A stretch of DNA of 64,000 nucleotides from Prosthecobacter vanneervenii (GCF_014203095.1 NZ_JACHIG010000013.1:1-64000); one strand, 5' to 3'. Numbered from the stretch's first letter, positions 15,545 to 24,774 are shown. Numbers and translations are program-made. The notes: generated from the sequence alone by a model not told the origin.

Positions 15545-18123
15545 TTCAGCTTTGCCAGACGGCCCTTGCTCCAATTCAGCCCCGTCTGGATGGCCTCATC
15601 ATTGGCGATGGCGGCTGCCAGCTTTTCCCAGATGGCCACGGCGTTGGCAAAGGCGGCCTTGGCTTCGGTCTTCTTGCCGGCGCTCTCGCTGGTGTGACCC
15701 AGAGAACCGTAAAGCTGAGCCAGCTGACTGGCCCACATGCGGCGCTCAGGAGTCAGTTTGTCTGTCATCGGCTGAGCCTTGATCAGGGCTTCAAGCGAGT
15801 CCACCGCCTGCTTCGCAATTGGGATGGCGGCGGCCGTCTTGTTGCTGTCCGCCAGCAGTTCGGCGTACTCACCGCGCAGCTTGGCCAGCAGGAAACCGTA
15901 GCGCACGTTCTCCTTGTCGTCGGCCAGGATCTCATTCACCAGCTCGATGGCGTCCTGCTTTTTCTTGCTGGCCTCTGCCGGATTCCCGGCGTCACGGGAC
16001 AGTGAGGCCAGGGCGCCGTAGTTGCGGGCCAGCAGGTACTTTACCTCCGCCCATTCAGGCAGCAGGCGGTTGAGCTCCAGGAGGATCGGCACAGCCTGGT
16101 TGTGCGCTTCCTTGGCGTCCGCTCCGCTGAAGTGGCGGCCGATCAGTTCGGCCAGTTCGGTGTAGGCCTCAGCCAGCAGCAGCGCCTGATCCTGGTTGCG
16201 CGGGCTGCTGCCCAGCACCAGCTCTCCCATGTCCTTCACAGAGTCGATCAGCGTATTCAGCGCCTCCTCCACCTTCCCTGCATCACGCTGGCTGATGCCC
16301 TTGGCAAACTTGGCGCGGGCCAGGATGAATTTTTCGTCGGTGATCAGGTCATGCCCGATCTGCTTGGCATCCAGAATCGCCGGAACGCGTGCCAGCGCCT
16401 GCTCGGAATCTGCCACGTCGCCATTGCGCAGGGTGCGCAGTCCATACTCCAGCCAGGCACGGGCGCACTCGTTGCGCGCCAGACGGTTTTTGGGATCGGC
16501 CGCCAGCCCCTTGTCCAGATTGACGGTGGCTTCTTTGAGCAGAGTCAGGGATTCCACATGGCGTCCTTCACGGCCGCGGATGTCCGAAAGCAGCAGGCTG
16601 TAGCGTCCCAGCCACTGTTGGAAGAGGGCTATTTGTGACGCCTCCACCGCTCCTTTGCTGATCAGCTCGGCCGCTTGATCGCGTGCTTTGGTCAGAAAGG
16701 TGACGGCCTGCGTGGTGTTGCGCAGCTTGAGATGCAACTGGCCTATGTTGCCATAGGCGCGCAGGCGTTCGATGCCCAGGGCCGGGCTTTGCTCCAGTGC
16801 AGGCAGGCCGCGCATGCAGTAGGCCAGCGCATCATTGAGCTGCTCTTTCTGAAAGCTGGCTTCCATTTCATTCCCCGTGGGGGTCTGCAGCAGCTGTGTC
16901 AGGAACTGATCCACCGCATTCTGCGAGTTCTGCAAATTTTGATCTGCCACGACCTTGGCACTGCGTGCGGTGTCGCGTTCGCCAACCAATTCATCAATGC
17001 GGCTGTGCAGGGAGTCCGTCTCCATCTTGTGCACGTTGTTGATGCTGGCGATCTGGCTTTCTGCCTTCTGCAATTCACGCTTGGTCGTGAAGGCATACAA
17101 AAAGCACAGCACAAAAATGATCAGCAGGGAGATGGCGGCGGTCTGCCAGGTGAGCACTCTCTTGGCCTGCTTCTGCCGCTCGCGCACCGTCTGCTCGCGG
17201 GATTCCTCCAGCAGGTAGTCGCTTTCCAGCACCTCAAACTCACGCACCACCTCGCGCATGTCCACCCAGCGTGCGGCAGGGTTCAGGTCCAGCGCGCGTT
17301 CGATGATGTTGCGGCGGCGCTCCTCCCACTTGGACTGTGCTGTCTGTGGCCAGTAGATTTTCGGCTGCGCCTTGACGGCCGCCAGCAGGGCATTGCTGTC
17401 AATCTGCACGGCCAGTCCTGAGGCTGCCTTCTGGCGCGCACGCTCCACCTCAGTTTCCCACATTTCAGCACCGCGTGGCAGGGTGCCGTTCAGCAGGCGG
17501 TAAGCCAGCACGCCAAAGCTGTAAACGTCCCAAGAGGGCCCATAGCCGGCAAAGACGCCGTCTGGGTTCTCCGCCTGTTCGGGGCAGAGATGCACAAAAT
17601 GGTCCGTCAGCTCCAGATGATGAATACCGCCCACCCAGCCCTGGGCAATGTCGCTCAGGCGGATCGAGGACTCAGGATCGTCCTCCAGCAGGATGTTGGA
17701 GGGCCGCAGGTTTCCGTGGGGAATGCCGTGCTTGTGCAGCCAGGAAAGCGCATCGGCCACCTCATAGATGTGGCGCCAGGCCTGTTCGGGCGGCAGGCCG
17801 GAGCAGGCAGACTCCAGCGTGGGCGTCTGCCACTGGCGTCTGCCGTGGCTGTCCTTCGTCATCACGCCCACCAACGGCATGACGCAGAAGTAGGGCGTCC
17901 GGTCAAAGCTGTAGTTCTCCACCGGGAGCACGCCTCGGTGGTGGGGCATCTGCTGCAGGGCACGGAAGGCGGTGGTCAGCGCCTTGCGATTGATCGCCAT
18001 GGAGCTGAAGACCTTGACCGCGCAGGCTTTGCCATTGGATGCCACTGCGCGATACACGGCTCCACACCGTCCGCTGCCTACCAAGTCCTGCAATTCATGT
18101 CCGGCGATTTCGGGCAGACTCAT
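15541..18123 (-). CDS. Membrane Ser/Thr protein kinase homologue with degenerate active site and TPR-like C-terminus
   Basis: In 860 residues there are a kinase domain (1-300), a membrane helix (about 325-347), a coiled coil (about 348-400) and a long helical repeat region like tetratricopeptide repeats. The glycine loop GSGRCGAV (16-23) and Lys37 (ACAVKVF) are intact. The catalytic loop reads HGNLRPSN (136-143), with Asn for the catalytic Asp and Arg for the Lys, and the DFG motif reads DIA (158-160). It is therefore probably a pseudokinase, binding nucleotide or acting as a scaffold. The helical repeats would be on the far side of the membrane. It leads an operon with sufE and a GNAT gene, an unusual grouping. 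Confidence 0.88.
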   Translation of the reverse strand: MSLPEIAGHELQDLVGSGRCGAVYRAVASNGKACAVKVFSSMAINRKALTTAFRALQQMPHHRGVLPVENYSFDRTPYFCVMPLVGVMTKDSHGRRQWQTPTLESACSGLPPEQAWRHIYEVADALSWLHKHGIPHGNLRPSNILLEDDPESSIRLSDIAQGWVGGIHHLELTDHFVHLCPEQAENPDGVFAGYGPSWDVYSFGVLAYRLLNGTLPRGAEMWETEVERARQKAASGLAVQIDSNALLAAVKAQPKIYWPQTAQSKWEERRRNIIERALDLNPAARWVDMREVVREFEVLESDYLLEESREQTVRERQKQAKRVLTWQTAAISLLIIFVLCFLYAFTTKRELQKAESQIASINNVHKMETDSLHSRIDELVGERDTARSAKVVADQNLQNSQNAVDQFLTQLLQTPTGNEMEASFQKEQLNDALAYCMRGLPALEQSPALGIERLRAYGNIGQLHLKLRNTTQAVTFLTKARDQAAELISKGAVEASQIALFQQWLGRYSLLLSDIRGREGRHVESLTLLKEATVNLDKGLAADPKNRLARNECARAWLEYGLRTLRNGDVADSEQALARVPAILDAKQIGHDLITDEKFILARAKFAKGISQRDAGKVEEALNTLIDSVKDMGELVLGSSPRNQDQALLLAEAYTELAELIGRHFSGADAKEAHNQAVPILLELNRLLPEWAEVKYLLARNYGALASLSRDAGNPAEASKKKQDAIELVNEILADDKENVRYGFLLAKLRGEYAELLADSNKTAAAIPIAKQAVDSLEALIKAQPMTDKLTPERRMWASQLAQLYGSLGHTSESAGKKTEAKAAFANAVAIWEKLAAAIANDEAIQTGLNWSKGRLAKLK

Positions 18124-18279
18124 GCGTGCTTCTGTTGTCTAGAGGATGGTGGTTGACCCTGATGCCGCCAAAAGTGGACTGGTGCAGCAATGGAGAAGAG
18201 TACGATGGGGGCGGAATGAGAAATCTCAAATCCAAATGCCACTTTGCAAAAAACGCATGCCATAACCCCCATTGAAGCC

Positions 18280-18735
18280 ATGCTGGGCATGCACCGCATG
18301 AAAAACCGCAAACCAGTCCCGGAGTTCCGCCAGGAAATAGAGGCCATTTACGCCGAACTGGAACTTCGCCCGCTGCCTCGTCAGTGCGAGATGCGCACCG
18401 GCTGCTGCCATTTCCGTCTGGCCGGGCACACCCCCATGCTGACTCGTGGGGAGGCGCTGCATGCGGCCCAGGGGGTGCGGGCCAGTGGGCGCAAAGAACT
18501 TAAACCCCACCCCGATGGAGCCTGTCCGCTGCTGGGAAGAGAAGGACGGTGCACCATCTACAAACATCGCCCCTTTGGCTGCCGCACCCACTTTTGCGCG
18601 GAAGCTGGTGGCATGTACCCACGCAAGCACGTAGCTGACCTTATCCAGCGGCTGGAAGCCCTCGACGAGCGTCTCGGCGGCAGCGGCTCACGTCCGCTGG
18701 AGGCCGCCGTCAGCGATGCTCTGGCTGCTTTTTGA
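18280..18735 (+). CDS. YkgJ-type cysteine cluster protein
   Basis: The 151-residue protein carries cysteines spaced as in the zinc/iron-chelating YkgJ family: CEMRTGCC near the start, then GACPLL, GRCTIYKHRPFGCR and FC. These proteins probably bind a metal, but their role is not known. ATG at 18280 is the first ATG; TTG at 18244 and ATGs at 18289 and 18298 are alternatives. It is divergent from the pseudokinase gene (157 bases between starts) and converges on the cytochrome gene, with stops directly adjacent. Confidence 0.83.
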   Translation: MLGMHRMKNRKPVPEFRQEIEAIYAELELRPLPRQCEMRTGCCHFRLAGHTPMLTRGEALHAAQGVRASGRKELKPHPDGACPLLGREGRCTIYKHRPFGCRTHFCAEAGGMYPRKHVADLIQRLEALDERLGGSGSRPLEAAVSDALAAF

Positions 18736-19311
18736 TCAGGGAGCCGCGCAGTCACGGGCCTGTTTCTGGCTTTCCTCGGAGAGCTTGGCCAGCGGGTAGG
18801 CCACCTCGGCGGCGTTCAGCGGCATGCGCAATACCACATTGTCTCCGTCCAGACGCACGAAGCCGGCCTTGATCTTTTTGCCCTCCATGTTGGTCCAGCT
18901 CATTATGGGCGGGAGAGATTTTTTGGCTGCCACGGGCGTCATTTTAGGCGCATCTTTGTCAAAGCTGGCCCCTTCAGAGATCCATTCGGTGATCTTTTTG
19001 ATGTCTGAGGTGGAGAGCTGCTCATCGGGCGGCATGTGGTTCTTGCCGTTGTTGACCAGGATTTCCAAGAAATGGCTTTCCGCAGGTTTGCCAGGACGGA
19101 TCTGGGCCACGTCATTGTCCTTGATGTCCAGTTTGAAGGTTTCCAGGTCGTCGAAGACAAACCCTGCCTTTTTCTTCCCGGTTTTCACGCTGTGGCATTC
19201 GTAGCAGTTGCGCTCCAGAATGGGCTGGATGTCCTTCTTGAAGTCCGCCGCCAGGGCGGAGTAGGCTGCAAAAAGCAGGGTGGTGTACAAGGGGAGACGA
19301 AGCTGGGTCAT
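18736..19311 (-). CDS. Small secreted c-type cytochrome with SHD1-like domain
   Basis: From ATG at 19311 there are 191 residues with a signal peptide (PLYTTLLFAAYSALAADF). FKKDIQPILERNCYECHS is the planctomycete-type cytochrome C domain with a single CxxCH haem site; NHMPPDEQLSTSDIKKITEWISEGA holds the distal Met region. The C-terminus (SWTNMEGKKIKAGFVRLDGDN, later PLAKLSEESQ) matches the SHD1 domain often attached to PVC secreted proteins. It probably transfers electrons in the periplasm. It stands alone and is divergent from the pseudouridine synthase gene. Confidence 0.86.
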   Translation of the reverse strand: MTQLRLPLYTTLLFAAYSALAADFKKDIQPILERNCYECHSVKTGKKKAGFVFDDLETFKLDIKDNDVAQIRPGKPAESHFLEILVNNGKNHMPPDEQLSTSDIKKITEWISEGASFDKDAPKMTPVAAKKSLPPIMSWTNMEGKKIKAGFVRLDGDNVVLRMPLNAAEVAYPLAKLSEESQKQARDCAAP

Positions 19312-19390
19312 GGCGCGCGTTTGGGACCATCTGCAACGTGCCACCCCGCTTTTCCTTAGCCAGCATCTTTTTTCCGTGTCATGTCATCCC

Positions 19391-20257
19391 ATGTCCGATA
19401 ACCGCACCGTCAACGCCCCCACCACTCTCCTGCCATATCTTTTCGAAAGCTGGCCAGATGTGAAGCGCACGCGCATCAAGCAGTGGCTGAAATACGGCAG
19501 CGTCCGGGTCAACTCACGTGCCGTGACCCGCCATGACCACCCGCTGGAGCCGGGGGACAAAGTGACTATCAAGGTGGAGCGAGCCCCTCGGACGAAGGCC
19601 GCCCCCATGCCTGCCGGGCTCAAGATTGTGTATGAAGACGAGGCCATCATCGTGCTAGACAAGGGCGCTGGCTGGCTGACCGTGGCCACCGATTCTGGCA
19701 AAGGCCGCACCGCCTACGCTGCTCTGACCGACCACGTGCGTGCAACGGATGCGCGCAACCGCGTCTGGATCGTGCACCGCCTGGACCGTGACACTTCCGG
19801 GCTCATCGTCTTTGCGAAGACGGAGCCCTTCAAGCGCATCCTGCAGCAGAACTGGCACAAGTTTGATAAAACCTATCTCGCTGTGGCTGAAGGGGTTATC
19901 AAGCGTGACTCCGGCACTCTACGCTGCCACCTGAATGAAGAATTTTCCCTGCGAGTGCGCAGTGTGCCGCCGGATGAAGACACCCGCGAGGCTATCACCC
20001 ATTTCAAGGTGCTGAAGCGCACCCAGAACACCACCTTGGTGGAACTGAAACTGGAGACCGGCCGCAGGCACCAGATCCGCGTCCACCTCTCCGACATGGG
20101 CCACCCGATCGTGGGAGACAAGCCCTACGGAGCCGTCACGGACCCCGCCAAACGCCTGGCCCTGCACTCCAGCGAGCTCCACTTTGTACACCCCATGACC
20201 GGGGAGAAAATGGACTTCGTGCTGCCTCTGCCAGACCCTCTGGCCAAGCTGGTGTGA
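19391..20257 (+). CDS. RluA-family pseudouridine synthase
   Basis: The enzyme isomerises uridine to pseudouridine in rRNA or tRNA. From ATG at 19391 it has 288 residues, with an N-terminal S4 RNA-binding domain (RTRIKQWLKYGSVRVNSRAV) and the catalytic block HRLDRDTSGLIVFAK with the essential Asp. LKLETGRRHQIRVHLSDMGHPIVGD is the RluA C-terminal signature. Whether it is RluC, RluD or another member cannot be decided. The 185 bases that follow lead to rpsB. Confidence 0.93.
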   Translation: MSDNRTVNAPTTLLPYLFESWPDVKRTRIKQWLKYGSVRVNSRAVTRHDHPLEPGDKVTIKVERAPRTKAAPMPAGLKIVYEDEAIIVLDKGAGWLTVATDSGKGRTAYAALTDHVRATDARNRVWIVHRLDRDTSGLIVFAKTEPFKRILQQNWHKFDKTYLAVAEGVIKRDSGTLRCHLNEEFSLRVRSVPPDEDTREAITHFKVLKRTQNTTLVELKLETGRRHQIRVHLSDMGHPIVGDKPYGAVTDPAKRLALHSSELHFVHPMTGEKMDFVLPLPDPLAKLV

Positions 20258-20280
20258 CGATTTTGAGGGAGAAAAACCGC

Positions 20281-20308
20281 TTGCCGTGCGAGGCTATGCC
20301 GGTAACAT
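20281..20308 (+). promoter_or_regulatory. Possible sigma-70-type promoter for rpsB-tsf
   Basis: TTGCCG (20281-20286) and TAACAT (20303-20308) are spaced by 16 bases in the 185-base gap before rpsB. Downstream lies a small hairpin TCAGCC/GGCTGA (20376-20390), which could be part of an S2 leader. Assignment is by consensus only. Confidence 0.35.
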
Positions 20309-20442
20309 CGCGCCCCTTTTGCCGGGCCACGTTGGTCAGGCCAAAGGGTTTTAACACTTAGCCCGTTTGACCGGATCAGCCTCAGGCTGAGCGTTTTGCG
20401 AACCAAATCGTGCGGAAGAACTGGCGTCAGATACCCTACTAC

Positions 20443-21135
20443 ATGTCAACACAGATCCTTGCCGAGCTCGTCGAAGCCGGCGTCCACTTCGGACATCAGA
20501 CCAAGCGCTGGAACCCCAAGATGAAGAGCTTCATCATGGGCACCAAGAACCAGATTCACATCCTCAACATCGAGGAAACCGTCAAGCAGATCGACAAGGC
20601 CGCCGACTTCCTGGCCGACCTCGCCCGCCGCGGCAAAAAGATCCTCTTCGTGGGCTGCAAACGCCAGGCCCAGGAAGCCGTGAAGCAGGCCTCCGAAGCT
20701 TGCGGCCAGTTCTACGTCAATCATCGCTGGCTGGGCGGCACGCTCACCAACATGGAGACGATCAAGAAGAGCATCGCCCGTCTCAACTACCTCGAAGACA
20801 TCGAGAACAAGCCCGAGTTCAAGCTCATGTCCAAGAAGGAGCTGGCCGGCCTGAACCGCGAGCGCATCAAGCTGGAGCGCAACCTTCGTGGCATCCGCCA
20901 CATGGGCCGCACTCCTGACGCCGTGGTGATCGTGGACTCCGCCCGTGAGCACATCGCCGTGCACGAAGCCCGCCGTCTGAACATCCCGATCGTGGCCCTG
21001 GTGGACACGAACGCCGATCCGAACATCATCGACTACCCGATCGCCGCCAACGACGACGCCATCCGCTCCATCCGCATCATCCTGCAGAAGCTGATCGACC
21101 CCGTCATTGTGGCGACCGCTGAAGCCAAAAAGTAA
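20443..21135 (+). CDS. rpsB: 30S ribosomal protein S2
   Basis: S2 belongs to the small ribosomal subunit. From ATG 20443 it has 230 residues starting [19 protein letters not shown], the standard S2 N-terminus; the longer in-frame start at 20410 is not conserved. [26 protein letters not shown] and [19 protein letters not shown] are typical. [21 protein letters not shown] is the C-terminal signature. tsf follows after 21 bases, the widespread rpsB-tsf order. Confidence 0.98.
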   Translation: MSTQILAELVEAGVHFGHQTKRWNPKMKSFIMGTKNQIHILNIEETVKQIDKAADFLADLARRGKKILFVGCKRQAQEAVKQASEACGQFYVNHRWLGGTLTNMETIKKSIARLNYLEDIENKPEFKLMSKKELAGLNRERIKLERNLRGIRHMGRTPDAVVIVDSAREHIAVHEARRLNIPIVALVDTNADPNIIDYPIAANDDAIRSIRIILQKLIDPVIVATAEAKK

Positions 21136-21156
21136 TTTTTATCCCCAAAACTGACC

Positions 21157-21753
21157 ATGGCTGAAATCTCCGCTAAACTCGTCATGACCCTGCGTGAAAA
21201 GACCAACGCAGGCATGATGGAATGCAAAAAAGCCCTCACGGAAGCCGGTGGCGACCTGGAGAAGGCAGAAACCATCCTCCGCAAGAGCGGCACCATCAAG
21301 GCCGAGAAGAAGGCCGACCGCCAGACGAAGGAAGGCATCATCGCCTCCTACATCCACATGGCTGGCCGCATTGGCGTGCTTATTGAGGTGAACTGCGAAA
21401 CTGACTTCGTGGCCCGCAATGAGAACTTCCAGGCGCTGGTGAAGGACATCTCCCTGCACATTGCTGCAGCCAACCCACGCTATCTGCAGCGCGAAGACAT
21501 CCCAGCGGATCTCATCGCCAAGGAACGCGAGATCGGCGCTGAGCTGGTCAAGGGCAAGCCCGCGAACATCGTGGACAAGATCGTTGATGGCAAAATGGAG
21601 AAGTTCTACGCAGACAACTGCCTTCTGGAACAGGCTTTCATCAAGGATCCTGATCTTACCATCGCGAACCTGATCAAGGGCAAGATTACCGAATTGGGTG
21701 AAAACCTCGTCGTGCGCCGCTTTGTGCGTTACGCCGTGGGTGAAGACATCTAA
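21157..21753 (+). CDS. tsf: Translation elongation factor Ts
   Basis: EF-Ts recharges EF-Tu with GTP. The 198-residue protein is of the short type, like those of cyanobacteria and several other phyla. KLVMTLREKTNAGMMECKKAL is the N-terminal UBA-like domain signature, and GVLIEVNCETDFVARNE is the second EF-Ts signature. The C-terminal dimerisation part is reduced. It is transcribed with rpsB and followed by a strong terminator. Confidence 0.97.
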   Translation: MAEISAKLVMTLREKTNAGMMECKKALTEAGGDLEKAETILRKSGTIKAEKKADRQTKEGIIASYIHMAGRIGVLIEVNCETDFVARNENFQALVKDISLHIAAANPRYLQREDIPADLIAKEREIGAELVKGKPANIVDKIVDGKMEKFYADNCLLEQAFIKDPDLTIANLIKGKITELGENLVVRRFVRYAVGEDI

Positions 21754-21780
21754 TCCATCTGGCTTTAGAAAATCACATGA

Positions 21781-21808
21781 AAGGCGGTCGGAAACGGCCG
21801 CCTTTTTT
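21781..21808 (+). terminator. Rho-independent terminator of rpsB-tsf
   Basis: A 10-bp stem (AAGGCGGTCG with CGGCCGCCTT, one G-T pair) closes on a GAAA tetraloop and is followed by TTTTTT and a second T run. It lies 27 bases after the tsf stop. Confidence 0.92.
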
Positions 21809-22133
21809 GTTTTTTGGAGCGGGCGAAAAGGCGCTTTTTTGTGTCGGATTCAGCAATGGGTGAATTGATATTAAGCTTTGCCAAAGCATTTGGCCCAATG
21901 TAAAATTTCTGTAATTGGCATATTTGCTATGCGTGGGAACCCACCCCTGGCCGCTCATGCCTGATCCAGCGTTCGCTCCAGCTTTCCGGCGATCTGTCCT
22001 GTTGCCTGAGTCCTAGGCACCAATGGCGGCAGCTTGCCGCGAGGTGGTATTTCGCATCTTCCTTCAACTTTCGGTTTCCTAGCTGGCCAGAAGACTCCAT
22101 TCTGCGCGCCCGCTTTTTTGCCCCCTATTTGCC
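21809..22133 (+). other. Non-coding leader region between tsf and aroG
   Basis: This A+T-rich gap holds the promoter at 21878-21906 and a long untranslated leader. A short frame encoding MRGNPPLAAHA lies in it, but it has no run of aromatic residues and is not a convincing attenuator peptide. The strand-composition change described in the findings lies close by. Confidence 0.5.
21878..21906 (+). promoter_or_regulatory. Sigma-70-type promoter upstream of aroG-hldA-gmhA
   Basis: TTGCCA (21878-21883) and TAAAAT (21901-21906) are separated by exactly 17 bases in an A+T-rich stretch. Transcription would begin about 21913 and leave a leader of about 220 bases before the GTG start of aroG. No riboswitch or attenuator was recognised in that leader. 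Confidence 0.6.
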
Positions 22134-23201
22134 GTGAGCCAGTCGCATCCAACTGATGACCTTCGGGTCGCTGAAATCCTTCCTCTCATCCAGCCAGCCC
22201 TGCTCATGCATGAGTTTCGGCTGGGCGAACTGGAGTCCGCATTTGTCGAAGAGTCGCGCAAGCGTGCGGAGGCGATTCTGACGCTGAAGGATGACCGCCT
22301 GCTGGTGGTGGTGGGGCCGTGCTCGATCCATGACACGAAGTCTGCGCTGGAATACGGGCAGCACATCGTGCAGGCCCGCGAGAAATACGGCAAGGACCTG
22401 GAGATCGTGATGCGCGTGTATTTTGAGAAGCCGCGCACGACGGTGGGCTGGAAGGGCTTCATCAATGACCCGCATCTGGACGGGTCGTTTGACATCAACG
22501 CGGGCCTGCGTGGTGCGCGTGATCTTTTGATCAAGCTGACGAAGCGCGGGATTCCTGCGGGAACGGAGTTTCTGGATGTGATCACGCCGCAGTACATTGC
22601 GGATGTGGTGGCGTGGGGCGCGATCGGCGCGCGCACGACGGAGAGCCAGGTGCACCGCCAGCTGGCGTCCGGGCTTTCGATGCCCGTGGGATTCAAGAAC
22701 GGAACGGACGGCGGCATTCAGGTGGCGCTGGACGCGATCGAAGCAGCCAAGGGGCAGCACTGCTTCCTGTCTGTGACGAAGGACGGCGTGGCCGCCATCG
22801 TGAACACGAAGGGCAACAACGCCTGCCATGTGATTCTGCGTGGTGGCAAGGGCGGCACGAACTTTGACGCCGCCTCCATCAAGACAGTGGCCGACCAGCT
22901 GACCGCACGTGGGCTGCCGGCGAGCGTGATGGTGGACTGCAGCCATGGCAACAGCCTGAAAGACTACCGCAAGCAGCCGATCGCCTCCGCCTCACTGGCT
23001 GAGCAGATTTCCGGTGGAAGCAAAGCGATCACGGGCGTGATGATCGAGAGCCATCTGGTGGAAGGCCGCCAGGACACCAAGCCTGGACAGCCGCTGACCT
23101 ACGGGCAGAGCATCACGGACGCCTGTGTGTCGTGGGCGACCACGGAAGCCATGCTGGAGGAGCTGGCCTCCGCCGTGCGTGAACGTCGCAGCCGCAAATA
23201 A
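22134..23201 (+). CDS. aroG: 3-deoxy-7-phosphoheptulonate (DAHP) synthase, class I
   Basis: It condenses phosphoenolpyruvate with erythrose-4-phosphate, the first shikimate step. The 355 residues match the AroF/G/H type. LLVVVGPCSIHD contains the active-site Cys, MRVYFEKPRTTVGWKG binds phosphate, SMPVGFKNGTDG and HVILRGGKGGTNFD line the site, and VDCSHGNS is the metal region. The start is GTG at 22134. Which aromatic amino acid inhibits it cannot be read. Its TAA overlaps the hldA ATG by 1 base. Confidence 0.94.
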   Translation: MSQSHPTDDLRVAEILPLIQPALLMHEFRLGELESAFVEESRKRAEAILTLKDDRLLVVVGPCSIHDTKSALEYGQHIVQAREKYGKDLEIVMRVYFEKPRTTVGWKGFINDPHLDGSFDINAGLRGARDLLIKLTKRGIPAGTEFLDVITPQYIADVVAWGAIGARTTESQVHRQLASGLSMPVGFKNGTDGGIQVALDAIEAAKGQHCFLSVTKDGVAAIVNTKGNNACHVILRGGKGGTNFDAASIKTVADQLTARGLPASVMVDCSHGNSLKDYRKQPIASASLAEQISGGSKAITGVMIESHLVEGRQDTKPGQPLTYGQSITDACVSWATTEAMLEELASAVRERRSRK

Positions 23202-24199
23202 TGACCTTTACCCGCAACTGCCTCGGCAACCTGGCGAAGTGCCGCATTCTCGTCATTGGCGATGTGATGCTGGACCACTTCATCTGGGGGCATGTGCGCC
23301 GGATTTCGCCGGAGGCTCCGGTGCCGATCGTGGAGGTGACGAAGGAGGAGTTTTATCCTGGTGGTGCGGCCAACGTGGCGCGCAACATTTCTCCGTTTTC
23401 GCCGAACACGCATCTGATGGGCCGTGTGGGCAAGGACATGGCGGCGGACAAGCTGCGCACGCTGCTGATCGAGGACCGGGTGGACCCGGCACCGCTGCTG
23501 GTGCATGAGACGCTGCCGACGATCTCGAAGGCGCGTGTGTCTGCACGGCAGCAGCAGATCGTGCGTGTGGACCGTGAGAAGCTGATGCCGCTGGCGGACA
23601 GCGAGCTGGCGGAGATCGAGCAACGGCTGCGCAAGCTGGCTCCGAACCTGGACGCGATCATTCTGGAAGACTACGGCAAAGGGTTTGTGACCACGGCGCT
23701 GATGGAGCTGGTGGCGAAGATCGCGGCTGAGCACAAGCTGATCGTGACAGTGGATCCGTCTCCGCGCAATCCGCTGCCGTGGGCCGGGGTGTCGCTGGTG
23801 AAGCCGAACCGGTTGGAGGCCTTTGCGGCCGCCGGGCTGGAGGATCACCTGCTGCCGGGGCCGCCGCTGCAAAACGCCGAGCTGCTGGAAGTGGGGCGTG
23901 TGCTGCTGGAGAAATGGAATGTGGCCAGCGTGCTGGTGACGCTGGGCGAGCATGGCATGATGCTGTTTGAGCGCGGCAAGGAGCCGCACCACATCCCGAC
24001 GCGTGCACGCGAGGTCTATGATGTCTCTGGTGCAGGTGACACGGCGATCGCGCTGCTGACGCTGGCGCTGGCCGCTGGATTTTCGCTGCAGGATGCGGCG
24101 GACATCGCCAATCATGCGAGCGGCATCGTGGTGGGCAAACTGGGCACCGCGACATTGACGCCTGACGAACTGCTGGCAGCCTTCGCATCCAAACCATGA
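23201..24199 (+). CDS. hldA: D-glycero-beta-D-manno-heptose-7-phosphate kinase
   Basis: This PfkB-family kinase phosphorylates heptose-7-phosphate at C1 for ADP- or GDP-heptose. The 332 residues cover the kinase half of HldE only; no nucleotidyltransferase domain is attached. RILVIGDVMLDHFIWG, YPGGAANVARNIS and DVSGAGDTAIALLTLALA (the GAGD anion hole with the catalytic Asp) are clear. It lies between aroG (1-base overlap) and gmhA (4-base overlap), which act in the same precursor path for LPS or surface polysaccharide. Confidence 0.92.
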   Translation: MTFTRNCLGNLAKCRILVIGDVMLDHFIWGHVRRISPEAPVPIVEVTKEEFYPGGAANVARNISPFSPNTHLMGRVGKDMAADKLRTLLIEDRVDPAPLLVHETLPTISKARVSARQQQIVRVDREKLMPLADSELAEIEQRLRKLAPNLDAIILEDYGKGFVTTALMELVAKIAAEHKLIVTVDPSPRNPLPWAGVSLVKPNRLEAFAAAGLEDHLLPGPPLQNAELLEVGRVLLEKWNVASVLVTLGEHGMMLFERGKEPHHIPTRAREVYDVSGAGDTAIALLTLALAAGFSLQDAADIANHASGIVVGKLGTATLTPDELLAAFASKP

Positions 24200-24774
24200 G
24201 CACCGATTTCGCCTCTCTTTTCAAGACCCACCTCAGCGAGCACCAGGACGCCATCGGCCGACTGAGTGCAATGAGCGAGCAGATCGCGCCGCTGGCTGAA
24301 GCCTGGCTGAAGGCACTGCGCGATGGCAAGAAGATCCTCTTCTTTGGGAATGGGGGCAGCGCGGCTGATGCGCAGCACCTGGCTGCCGAGCTGGTGGTGC
24401 GATATCGCGTCAACCGTCCGGCGCTGGCGGGGCTGGCGCTTACGACGGACACCTCGGTGCTGACGGCACACAGCAATGACTTTGGCTATGAGACGGTGTT
24501 TGCGCGGCAGATTGAAGCGCTGGCGCAGCCGGGGGATGTGGTGATCGGGATCTCCACCTCCGGGACGAGCAAGAATGTGCTGCTGGGACTGCAGGCGGCA
24601 AACAAGCGCGGGTGCGTGACGATCGCCTTCACGGGTGAGAAGGGCGCGGACTGTGCGGCTGAAGCGGCGCTGAGTTTCAAGGCACCGTCGGGTGTCACGG
24701 CGCGGGTGCAGGAGTGCCATCTGCTGATCGGGCACCTGCTGTGCGATGTGGTGGAGCAGGTGTCTGCGGAGTGA
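24196..24774 (+). CDS. gmhA: Sedoheptulose-7-phosphate isomerase
   Basis: GmhA converts sedoheptulose-7-phosphate to D-glycero-D-manno-heptose-7-phosphate, the substrate of HldA. The 192 residues fit the family. FFGNGGSAADAQHLAAELVVRY is the SIS-domain start, AHSNDFGYETVFARQ is typical of GmhA, and VVIGISTSGTSKNVL binds phosphate. HLLIGHLLCDVVEQ is the C-terminal helix with metal histidines. It ends the aroG-hldA-gmhA operon and comes directly before the repeat-rich border of the polysaccharide island. Confidence 0.94.
   Translation: MSTDFASLFKTHLSEHQDAIGRLSAMSEQIAPLAEAWLKALRDGKKILFFGNGGSAADAQHLAAELVVRYRVNRPALAGLALTTDTSVLTAHSNDFGYETVFARQIEALAQPGDVVIGISTSGTSKNVLLGLQAANKRGCVTIAFTGEKGADCAAEAALSFKAPSGVTARVQECHLLIGHLLCDVVEQVSAE

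Noticed and set aside
21139-21147. TTATCCCCA between rpsB and tsf as a DnaA box
   Set aside because: It differs from TTATCCACA by one base and stands alone; not evidence for an origin.
21930-21963. Short leader peptide before aroG (MRGNPPLAAHA)
   Set aside because: It has no aromatic residues and no visible terminator/antiterminator pair.
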